From Acridotheres tristis (lineage: Eukaryota; Chordata; Aves; Passeriformes; Sturnidae), in the NCBI GenBank assembly GCA_037013685.1, contig CM072886.1, forward strand, positions 87,652,422 to 87,716,421: DNA of 64,000 nt. The letters are read 5' to 3'. A program made the position numbers and the translations under genes. Below the pieces are notes generated by a model, which saw only the letters and a program-made list of their open reading frames with translations, had not been told where the DNA came from and did no database searches. Below, piece after piece: positions 33,851 through 44,960 of the stretch (the stretch's first letter is position 1; each line of letters starts with the position of its first letter).

Positions 33851-36800
33851 TACAGGATATGGAGATTTGTGCTAATAAGTATGCAAGAATATTTTTTTTT
33901 ATTTATTATTAAAAACAATATATGTCAAGACTATGGTTTTAATCAGAAAATTACTATGTTATATTTCATAAAGGTAAGGATGGATTCTGAAGGATTACAG
34001 ACATTTTTTGCAACTAAACACTGCTAAAAATTCTGGAGAACATATGAAAAAGAAAAGCCAAACTCAGAGAAGCTTTGAAAGATTTCTTGTCATTAGCACT
34101 TAAATTTTTTCAAACTCAGAATTGTGTTGATTTTCATGGTAAAGCAGGATACAAGACAAACCGTAACATATTGAAGTATTTCTCTACATATTTTAAGAAA
34201 AAAATTAGAGCTAAGTATTATTCAGTGAATACATTATTCAGTGAATTTTGGCATCTTTCATTGAAATTATTAAGTTACTTTTCTTCTTGACTTCGTTTAT
34301 TATGGATATAATACCATTTCATATTCATATTCTTCTACAAACATGTATATTATCTGAATAAACTATTCAATGAGTATTTCCCCTCTTTCTTTATTTCAAC
34401 GGTATAGAATAATTTATAATTTTCACATTTGAAGATGGAATGACTGTCTTCAAAAAACTGCTGAATTGAATCTGAGATTTCCTTTTTTGCACTGAAACTT
34501 TCTTGTCATTCAAAAACAGGGAGGTGAATGTGGACTGCATCTTGCTTATTGTTGTTATCCAATTCCAAGTCAAGCCATGTAAAGCCTACCTGTTAAAAAT
34601 TATTGCAGTCATAATAACAGACTCAAAATATAAGAAGATTCTATAAATGAAAAATATATAAGAAGATGTCAAAAATGAGACTATACAAGCTAATTGCAAC
34701 AGAAAATTTCATATGTTCAGAAGCTTGTCTGATATGCAGATACTACTGACACAATTAGTTGATATATTTGGGGTTTTTAACTTTAATATAACATTTCTAG
34801 TTAATATTGCAAATTAAAAAAAAAAAAAAGTTAAAGTTGCTATGCCTGAGGAACATTTTTTTAAATAAATGTTTCATTAGCATGTACTGTTTATTATCTC
34901 TTTATAAACTGGCTGAAACATTAAAAAGTACTACTTTTACCTCAAGGGCTCAATTTGTCCACCTGGTCACTAACCGCCCTATGAATCACCTAAAGGTTAC
35001 ACATTACAGCTACATTAATAAAATGCATATTAAGAAAAATGAAGTTAATAATGGACATTGAAGCATCTTTTACATGCAATACCTTTCAACCAGTCACTGT
35101 GTCCTTTGCAAGGAGACACTAAAGAGCTCTGCAACAAAAATTAGGAAGTCAGAAGCCCCTAGGTAATATTGCATTAATTTACTGGGTGTAGATAATCTTC
35201 TGCTGGAACTTCAGCTTTGCAAGGCAGCACTTGTGGAACTCACTTCTGGGAACACAGGATTGGAATGGATATTCTGAGTGAAACTGTCTTTCTGTAGTAT
35301 AAGGTGAGACTTTTGTTTTGGGCATTTATATAATCTTCAAAGTCCATTTAAGATGATTCTAAACTGGGGTTTAGGGTGGTTTTCTTATACCATTTTAAAG
35401 GCTGACTTAGAACCATTAATTCTTGATGGTCTTTCTTATAATTCCAACCTGCATTTTCTTAGGGCAATTTATTCATGAGCTAATACTGTTCATTGTTTAG
35501 CTTAAAAAGCTCTCTTCTGTCCCTGATTTATTTCTGTCCTGATGAATAAACAAGGACAATGAAAACACAGAGAGAAATATAATCTTTTTCAGCCTTCATT
35601 GAATCAGGGGAAACAAGTAAGCTTTTTTATTCTTTCATGTTCTCCTTTATAGGAAATTTGTAATGTAATCAAAACAAGTAGCAAGAACAATATATGTATT
35701 TAATATGTAGCAGGTCTAGCCATGAATAAGGTATCCATTGTGTGACCATCAGCCAGTATAAAGAACAAAAAGTCACTGCTTGCCACTCGGCACTAAAGTT
35801 CAGACCCAAGAAAGGAATATAAACACCATTTTATGTAGCTGTGGAATGTGGGGTTTTTTTTCTTTCTGTTAAGTGCACAAAACTCCTCTGATAAGGAGGA
35901 CATGTAAAATTTCAACTCACAGCCACACATGCTGTGGTCTTTCAGGACTTGCTTCTCAAGGCAGAAGCCAACTGCAGAATGGTAGAATGATCTCTTCTGC
36001 TCAGCATCCAAGCTGCCAGCAGTGCAAAATTCAGAGCCACATGGAGGCAAGGGGAAAAACAATTATAATTCTGAAGGTTGGTAGTTGAAATCTTTAATAG
36101 AGATATTCTGGGTTGAAATTCTGTTCTGCCTCTATTATTTATGTATGGAGTAATTTATTATAAACATTTTCCCAAATTTAATGGATCATGTTGGTCTGAC
36201 ATACAGATACAATCCCAGATGTTGCAGGATGCTATCCTTGCAGTTTACTATATTCAGATATCTATGTTAGGTGCCCAGGTACTGTAGTTCCCACACAATA
36301 TGACTCATAATTCATTAGATATACCAAATAACATGCAAAGAAGCCAATGGACTGCCCTGTTTGTGGCAAGGAATCAACAAGGAAAATTCTGATTCCACTG
36401 AAAGCATCACATCTTGACCAAAAATGCAAATCTTGGATAATATTTTGTAACAGATTTGAAGGTCTGATGGATATTACCTAACATAAAGAAATTGCAGATG
36501 CGTTTCACAGCCACTCTAATAGTTCAGAGTCTCTATCATAATTAGATTTGACAAGCCAAGCTTTTATACTGTATGCTTTTAGAATTTCTGGGATAGTACT
36601 TCACCTTCTCAGCTGTGTTTTTGCCAAACAGGTATTGACCAAAGAAGACTGTTGATTCCTGCTCCATAAAAGCAGGGCCTTCAACACAGCAGTGACTAGT
36701 GAATACCACAGAGCTGTCTTCACTCTTCCAGCCCACACCCTGACTTGTTTACATATAAACAAAAGTGTTTTGATACTGGTTTTGAAGAAATACCAAGAAT

Positions 36801-37449
36801 GGATCTTTCATCATAAAGAGCTTTTCCATTCTTGAAGAAAAATGACAAATAACAATCATACAAAAGTTGAGTGCAAACTCAAGGGGAAAACCTGGTTTAA
36901 GTCAGCAAGACTTGGCAGACACTATCAGCACTATCACTAAAATTTCCTATGCAATATTATATATAGTGCAGGACTTTTAAGCCTTTCCTGGAAATATCAA
37001 GCCTGTAACAGTCAGGATGATACAAGAGATAAATATTATAGCACTTTCCCCAATAATATCATAAGCCAAAAAGAAAAAAATACATACAATGAAAATTTTT
37101 ATATTTTTACAAAAATCACAAGCAGTGAGCTTTCTTTCTTTCATATTTAATAAAGATCTTTCCAGTCAGCTGCAGCTGATGATAAGTATAATATCTTTAA
37201 ACGGTTAATCCAAGGATCACAGCTCAAGTGCTTTATGTGGTTAGGAGCAAGGAAAGCTATTAGTAGACTCAGTGTGCATTTCATAAATCCAAGGATTTTT
37301 TTTATTCCTTTTTTCTTTCCTTTTTTTTTTCTCTTTTCGTTTTTCATTTGGCTTTCTAGTATATCTTAAACACTTTATTTTTCAGAGGAGAGATAAGACT
37401 TGGTTCTTCACATAAAACTACAGCTTAGCCATTACTTAGTCTTTCTCTG
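33851..37449. other. Non-coding AT-rich DNA, no gene recognised
   Basis: No gene is recognised. An A13 run lies near 34817-34829. Open frames such as 34807-35061 and 35793-36062 are unrecognised. Short T/A runs are frequent. Confidence 0.6.
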
Positions 37450-37800
37450 TTACGGAAAAGGTCCTGTCTGTGCACAGATGTCTCAGATTAAATTGTATCT
37501 CACAGTCCTTACAGTGCTCAGTACTAGATGAACTGCCAAAAGGGCCGTAGGCAAGAACTAAATTGCTTTGGTTTCAGTACACAGTGAATTTGGCTCAGAC
37601 AAGCTGAATCAGTACATTAAATGCGAATCCCTCACAGATTTGAAAGCAGCCTTTAGCACAATTATTGACTGTGAGTGATGATTATGTCTAATTGAAGGAG
37701 ACTTTTGCTACCTGTAGCTCAGTTGGAGTCCATGAGAGCCACAGCAAGGCACTGCATCTTAATTCAATGTTCCAGCTTGAAAGAAGCAATTGAACCTAAA
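37450..37800. promoter_or_regulatory. Candidate conserved non-coding element
   Basis: Unique sequence of mixed composition with retained CpG ('AAAGGGCCGTAGGC', 'AAATGCGAATCC'). It has a CACAATTATTGACTG stretch near 37657 and a TAATTG core at 37689-37694. It resembles a developmental enhancer by texture only. Confidence 0.35.
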
Positions 37801-38439
37801 TCCTGAAGTGTATACACATGGTCGATAAACTTTAATAAACTTTACAGGTTCAGTAACTAGACTGAGTGTACATAATTCAATTTTTTAATTCAGGAAGGGA
37901 AAATAGCTAACAAGTATGTTAGGCTACAGTAATGTATTAGTTCATCTCATGCAGAGGCCCTCTCAGTAAAAGGAAAAGATATAGTTTCATGCTTGTCTTT
38001 GGAACAAGTCATAAATCTGCTGTTCTATACACTTTATTAATGCTCTACAGGTGGGAGATTACCATGTTATTTGGGTATGACCCAACTTCAAGAAAATTTG
38101 TGAGGAAATTAAAATAATTTGACAATTTTGCATCTTTTGCTACAGAAGTTATGCCAATAATAAAGAGAAATGAATGCTTTTCTTAATAGATTCTGCCTCT
38201 CTCCCCAAGACTTTTTGGCATGTTTTCATGGTATAACAACACTGTTGTACAAAAAAAAAGAGATGTTATTCTATGTCTCAATCCTTCCAAAAAAAGGGTT
38301 ATTGATTTTTCTCAGTGAACAAAAATAGATATTCTCAGGAGGCCTACAATCAGAATTGTGTTATCTTTCTGTTCTATAAAAAAATAAAAATTTGTCAGTC
38401 TGTTCACAGCAAATATTTCTCTCCCACAAACATATGATG
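37801..38439. other. Non-coding AT-rich DNA, no gene recognised
   Basis: No gene is recognised and I see no clear signal beyond short A/T runs. Confidence 0.6.
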
Positions 38440-38600
38440 GGGCCTATTTTTTTTCCTGGGCTTAGATTAGGGTTCCCTTGCCACCATTACTATGATAACA
38501 TTCACAAAGAGCTCTTTGTGACAACGCATTTTTCATATTTTCCATAAGCATGCAACTATAGGAATCATGAAAACTTTCTATTTAAATGACTTCCTTACTA
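38440..38600. promoter_or_regulatory. Candidate enhancer with SOX-dimer-like palindrome
   Basis: At 38502-38521 lies a perfect 20-bp palindrome, TCACAAAGAGCTCTTTGTGA. It contains ACAAAG and CTTTGT half-sites facing each other across a 4-bp spacer. The SoxE group (SOX8/9/10) is known to bind such inverted pairs with about 3-5 bp between them. Nearby are 'CATAAGCATGCAACTA' (POU-like ATGCAA) and CpG-bearing 'GACAACGCATTTTTCAT'. The palindrome is seen directly; binding and enhancer function are inferred. Confidence 0.45.
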
Positions 38601-41564
38601 AATAAGTGATAAAAAAGGCAAATATGAACCATATAGGTTGATTATTCCCTCCTTCTAGGAGGCTTACCTATTATGTAGGCCTGAGCTTTTAGCAAAGGAA
38701 AATTGATTTGAATCTTGTCTTGGAAAAACAGTGTAGATTGTAGGTTGTATGAGCAGCAGGGAATGAAGGATGTAAAGAGAGGTCTATGATAACATATTTT
38801 GTCAGAATCCTTCCATAATAAATATTACAAGAAAAGCCTTAAAATTTATTGCTAAATAGTTATAGCTGTTACATGCAGACAAGCTCACAACACCATTTCT
38901 ACTGAGTGTTTTCAGGTTAACTACCCCAAGACTAGGGATTATCAGAATCAGGTGTTATCCTCTCTCTATGTATTTTTTCTGTTATTTCCTAGATTTAAAG
39001 CAACAAAATCCATAAAGTGGTCTGCTAACAGGAAGGTTTGAATTCCCAGCACAGACTCCAGTATCTTGGGCTGATAGATTAACTAATGTTGACACTTCAA
39101 AATTTTATAGGTGGATAAACTTTATGAACAACACTCTCCCTCTTGCATAGTTTCCAGATATCTGATAGGAAGAAACAATCATGTTTTTCCAAGGTTTTAA
39201 GGAATCTACACAGTAGTAGCTTTCTCTGTTCTTCTTCCCTATGCTTTAATTTTTGGATTCATTACTACAAAACTAATTTTGCCTGTATTTATCCCTTACC
39301 TACTTTGGTTGTTTTTATCTTCTGGATATGCTGTTTCTTCCACCCCTCAGATTTTCTAATTAAAACTACCTGCATTCAATTTTTTCTAAACTTTACCACC
39401 ACCATCTTTATGCCTTCTCACGTTATTCACTTTAACCAAGCAGTCATCTTCTCTTCCCCTTAGCAATGGGATCTCCATATTCTCTAAGTGTCTTGCAATT
39501 AATTTCCCTTTTTTTCCCAATTCCAGTCTGCCTACTCTATTCCCATTATGCCCTGGGTCCTGCATACTCCCACTCTCAGTCTCATTCTTCCCTCAATGTT
39601 GTCTCTTATTTCCCTGGACAGGTTCCTTTCCAACATTAGCCAAATTTTCCTTCTCTTCCCAGGCGTGCAATTTTCCCCTTTTCAGCCTTCTCCCCTCTCT
39701 CGTGGTTTAGTATGGTAAATCCTTAGCACTGACAGAAGAGGTGAGCAGATTTCTTCAACTCAGTCTGTTTTCCAACAGCACTTCACCCCATAGATACCAG
39801 TAGCAAATTTATAAGTTTGTTCTGTGGGGATATTTTATACATAATGTGCTCAGCATTCCAAGCTGTGGGGAGGAAGAACATTATTTGATTAAATGAGATG
39901 TCATCAACCTGTGAAATGCAATTTGTTCAATATTTAAAAGATGCTATTTATGATATCTTGTCTAAATTCAGCTAATTCAAGATTAATTTGCTGTCCAGCC
40001 ATTTTCCAAAACACAGAGCTGCTAGAACATCTGAAAGGAAGAATGTTGGTAACATTAACAGTGAAAAAAAGAACCTAAACTGGTAAACATCATTGAAATG
40101 AAAAGAAAACAGGAAAAATCAGCCACATGGTATGGAAAACTTCAGTGCAAAGAAGCTGTGTCCAAGTAAAAAGGAGACAGAATCTGTATTTTAAAAAGGA
40201 ATGCCAAAGAAAAAACTTTATTTGCTATATTGTTCATTATTCTGGCAAGCATTCCTTTAAAGAAAGGGGAATTTTATCTGAAGGGGAACATTGGGAATGA
40301 ATTGCTTTTTTTTTCTTGATATGGGGTCGGTGAGATGACATTTTCCAAAAGTCTGAAATGTTATGTTTTGTTCCAGCTTTCATCTGCAATGGTGACACCA
40401 AAATAACACTGCATTTTATCAGTCAAACAGCAGAAAACAAGTATCGCACAAATAAACCACACAGGTCATTAAGAAGCATCTTAGCTTAGGATATCAGATT
40501 ATCACAGGTAGGGGTTTGAACTAGGATCTTTAATAAGCATCAGAGAGTTAATTTTATGCACAAGTTTATGGAATTTGTCTTCTTCCTTTCTCACTACTTC
40601 TCCTTTCTTTTTTTATAACAGTAATTTATAAAAGACTTCCTTGCAGTAACCCTTTTTGGAGAAAAGAAAATTAAAGACTGCCTCAGAAAATAAAATATTG
40701 AAGAGAAACAGTAAGCTGTTGCAATTTAAAAAAATGGCATGAAAATTGTGACAGAAGGAGAAACTTATTTTAAAGTTACCATATGTTTGAGCCCTGTTGA
40801 TTAGAGGATTTAACTTGTCATATACTTAGATACAGAACCAGCAATGAAGCTGTCAAAACTCCATAAAACGCTACTGCTTTTATTTTTTGATGCTGTTGAA
40901 TTAAAATGTTATTATTTTTCATCATTCTTATTTGGCATTAGCTGAATTTTCATAGAAAGGTTCAATGAAAACTTTGCAACCATTCCCCAAAATTAATTAA
41001 GTTATCTTAATTTTTTAAATATCTGTTTAGATTTAACCTAGAGTGGCTGGGCTTGAAATGCACAATTGCCAGAGAAGAGTCATTCGCTGTCTTCAAAATT
41101 ACCCATTTCTTGACATGACAAAAATGTGTTCATTTGGTTTCTGAAGGCCTGGTTCTTTGAGATACAGCTGTCCATTTTATAAATCTGAGAGGCTTTATAA
41201 CATCATTAATCATATATCTGAGAATAGAATACTTAACAGGGAAGATCTCAGATTCTACTTCTCCAAACTTAGGTACCATGAAACCAAACCTGAGTGTTAT
41301 ATCCACAACCAGATCCAGAAACCTTGACACAGATATTCTCTTGAACACAACTGGGTAGGAAGCCACGAATTCCTGAGAATGGGAGCAGATCCCATATCCT
41401 GGTCCTCACTAAGTGTTGAAGTCAACAGAGCCAGGAGCTGCTGTCTTGCACAGGAGCAATGTGTCACCTACCCAGTGACCGGGTACATCTTCCCTCCTAA
41501 GCAGGAGGGCATGCTGAAATACATTCAGTGTCTGCCAATAAACTTAATCTCCTGTTCAGAAAAG
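38601..41564. other. Non-coding DNA, no gene recognised
   Basis: No gene is recognised. The main structural feature is the pyrimidine-rich block listed separately (39130-39710). Open frames 39143-39463 and 41130-41366 have no recognisable domain. Confidence 0.55.
39130..39710 (+). other. Pyrimidine-rich strand-asymmetric block
   Basis: Plus-strand sequence is strongly enriched in C and T. Each of the three consecutive 60-base lines from 39481 to 39660 has only 16 purines (27%). It is not a simple repeat, since the sequence is complex. Open frame 39143-39463 within it is Phe/Ser/Leu-rich because of the composition. Confidence 0.8.
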
Positions 41565-41745
41565 GACAGTGCAACAGTGGAACGTGCTGCTCAGAGAAGT
41601 GGTGGTTGTCCCATCCCTGGAACTGTTCAGGGCCGGTGTGGATGGGTTTCATGGAAGGCATCTCTTCACATGGCAGTGGGGTTGGAGCTGGATGATCTTT
41701 AACAACCCTTCCAATCCGAACCATTCTTTGAGTATCGCTCTTGAA
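41565..41745 (+). mobile_element. CR1 LINE, 3'-end fragment
   Basis: About 180 bp match the CR1 3' end on the plus strand: 'GCTGCTCAGAGAAGTGGTGG' near 41588, 'CCCATCCCTGGAACTGTTCA' near 41610, 'GCAGTGGGGTTGGAGCTGGA' near 41673, then 'GATGATCTTTAACAACCC' and 'CCAATCCGAACCATTCTTTG'. This is the standard order. The 5' part is truncated and the tail is short. Open frames across it (41379-41702, 41569-41817, minus 41497-41724) are shadows of this repeat. Confidence 0.88.
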
Positions 41746-44639
41746 ATGTTAAAATTTGCCCACACATCTGCTGTTCAGAACATAATTCTAAAACCCACTG
41801 AGATGATAATTCTTTGAGGGTGGGTCACAGATGCAAAACACAGCTGACCATTACTAGAAATTTTACGCCAGTGACAGAACTCTGTGCAGAGGGTCAGAAG
41901 GTACTAAGTTTCAAATAAAACTGGTCAAAATTATTCTTTCCCACAACACATAGTTAGAAAAATATTTCTGGTATTAATGTGCAAAAAATGACAAAGTTTT
42001 CCCTTTTGAGATTTTAATGAAAATTTAAAACTCTGAAAAGCAAACTCTGTAAGTCCTATTTACAAATTCATCAAAAGATTGTGTTTCATGGAAATATTTT
42101 TCTTCATGACATATTACATTTTAAAAAAATTAAAGCAGACTTTGAAATATGTTATTTTGAAAGTGAAATTTGCCATTTAAAAATTATTTCCATTTCTTTG
42201 CCTTTATTTTATCTCATATCTTATTATTAAAAAAATAAGTCTGAAGAAATATATTTCAATCATTTTTAAGAGAAAGTATTTAACAATATGTTTCCATTTC
42301 ATTAAAGAAAAAAAAAGAATATTTTTCACTGTAACATAAGATCTAGTTCTCACCTAGCTATATTTTTTTGTCCCACAGGCCCTAAGCACCCCTCTAAGGA
42401 CAGATGTGATCAATGAGGTTTTTCTTTTTTAACAGCATTAGATTGGGGTTTAACTGAATTTAATTATTTCAAAATATATATTTTATGTGGTCAGACTTGC
42501 TCAACACAGTCTACCTTGGATTGCTTCCTTTCACTTCCAAAATTCTAAAGGGACATCAAAGTGGCATGTGGTAATTATACCACTGAATGTATGTTATTAG
42601 TAAAGATTAGATTTATGTCTGCTAACAGATAATATAATAAAACAGCTGTAAGGATAGAACTGATACTGGTATAAATGGCATGAATTATTACACCATTTGT
42701 AGTTGCCTTTTGAGGTCCCAGGAAAACATTAGTATACACTTTAGATGTTGTGTTTGCATTAAATATTTGAAGATGAAGTTGCTAAAAGCTTTTACATATT
42801 GGTGGAGAAAAGGCATATATTCTATCTAAAAAGAAAAAATATGCTAGAAATTTACAGTACCTTAAATCTGGCACCCTATTACATGACAGCTGTGTGTCTC
42901 TTTGTATGTGTGTGAGTTTAATAGCACACCGAATAAAGATGAGGATAACACTTTTTCACATAATTAACATTTTAATTTTATCAGTGTTATATCACATGTT
43001 GCTTTTCTCCAAATATTTGAAACCTAAGTTGTAAAGTTTGAGAGGGCATCTTCAACTAGAAATTCTGATCAATAGGAATAATGTGATATGGTGTGCTGTA
43101 TAAATAGTATAAGCAGACACCTTTAAAGGGTTTACAAGTAAGTGACAGACAAAAAGAAATCATGGGAAAATTGAGATCCTTACACATGTGGTGCTGATGC
43201 TTTTCTATTCCCAGGTTTATTCATTTAACACTGAAATAGTGGACATTCACTTCCACCTGTGAACTGACTTGTGACTACTTTGTATGCTGTAAGATTATAC
43301 TTCAAAATCCAGAAGACAGTATGGCACTAAGTCAGGTACCTGCCTTTTGCTTCGCCAGTGGTAACGATTTCCAGAAAAACAACATATCTGAAGCACTGTG
43401 ACTGGTCCCAGGTGGAAATGGAATTTTCCTGAACATTCCATAGAGCAATATGTATCTAGCCCAGACTTCAACAGGTTAAGTTAATCACATTAACCACATT
43501 ACACTCTACTTCCAAAATCACCTTTGCAATTGATTATAAATGCACTACACAACGTGTAGTGTTCAACACTCAAGTTCTAAAATGCTTAAAACACATCCCC
43601 AAAAAGAAACATATATGAAACATATATGTATATGGTCCAGAGAGTACCAGAGAATGTTTATGGAACAGAGAGTATTATTCTGTGATGAATCAGCACCTAA
43701 AATTTGAATTAGAGGTAAGCTTGGATAAAACAATTAATTCTTTATGGGATGAACATGGCTTTTCATGGCCAACTTCTGTGACAATGACAGAGCATAGTTT
43801 ATAGAATTCTATGGACAATTTGAAGAAAAAAATTCAATTCTACATTAAATGTGTTACACAGCACTGATACAACAGACATCAAATTCTGCACCATAGGGCA
43901 GGAATATAGAGAAAAAAAGCTTATTTGCAATATTTTTGTGTTTTGTTTAGAAATTAAGACTGATTTGATATTTTGGAAATTTTCAGAAGGTAGCTACTGA
44001 TGCTAACTAATTTCATTAGTGGGTTTATCACTTTTTACACCTGCTGTTCAGGTTCATTATTTGACGTGCTGTGAACAACAGCAATTGTTCCCTTGTCAGG
44101 GAATCTCTCATCCAGCAGAGGGTCTTATCACACGTCAATGGCCCTAAGAGGCAGGTGATGGGGGAATTGGTTTGGTAAAAGTGTGATAAAAGTGTGACAT
44201 CCCACTTAATAATTATGTTTTCATAAGAGCAGAAAATTTCATGTTTCACTAGCACCATATAATGGCATCTGAAAATGGTTTTGTTTCTAATCACACCATT
44301 TGAGGTCTATGCTCAGTATGAGCAATTGTCATTCTGTATTTTAGGAGGGGCAGTCGTAAATGGGTCCAATGTAAAGGTGCCTCTGACCTAGAGAAACAAG
44401 GATGTTCCCAGCTCTACTGTCATGATGTTGGATAAAAGTTATTCTGCTGTATAAACAACTCTGCCCCTCCATACATTTACACAGAAAACTGGAATAATTC
44501 CTGGATTATTCCAGCTGGCTTCCACCGTGTCTAAAAAAGGTTAAGAATGCACAGGCAGCTTTTTATGTCTTTCCTACCAAGTGCATGTCATTTCAGCAAA
44601 AAGATACAATTTGATAAAGGCTCCTTATAAAAATTATTA
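41746..44639. other. Non-coding AT-rich DNA, no gene recognised
   Basis: No gene is recognised. A short 11-bp tandem duplication (GAAACATATAT) lies at 43606-43627. The minus-strand open frame 44028-44294 is unrecognised. Confidence 0.6.
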
Positions 44640-44960
44640 TGAGCATTTTATTTTAGAGGAGGGAAAATGAATAACTGTTTTCCCTTTCCTTTGTGGCATG
44701 CAAACTCCCTAACATTTACACATTATGCAAACTTCAAGGAGAAAGCAGTTAGCATGTCAGAGAACCAGCAGTGATAACACTTGAGCAGAGCAGTCTGCAG
44801 CATTCTCTTTAGTTTCACGACAGGCACATTAGTCTGGATGTTAGCTGCTTCTCCTTAATTGGATTGCTTGCATAAATTGCAATACAAGGTGGACATGTGA
44901 TAGCTTTCTTTTTCACCAATCAGTCATGTCAAGAGAACCTTATGTATTTTATATAGAAAG
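44640..44960. promoter_or_regulatory. Candidate conserved non-coding element
   Basis: This segment is a dense run of recognisable cores: POU-like ATGCAAA at 44725-44731 within 'CACATTATGCAAACTTC', TTAATTGG near 44855-44862, and 'GATTGCTTGCATAAATTGCA' near 44863-44882, where TTGCAT and TTGCAA words recur. 'AGTTTCACGACAGGC' near 44812 carries a CpG. It is unique sequence with a texture like known vertebrate enhancers. Inference only. Confidence 0.35.

Noticed and set aside
41379..41817. Overlapping open frames on both strands near 41.5 kb
   Set aside because: They cover the CR1 3'-end fragment and its flank and are not genes.
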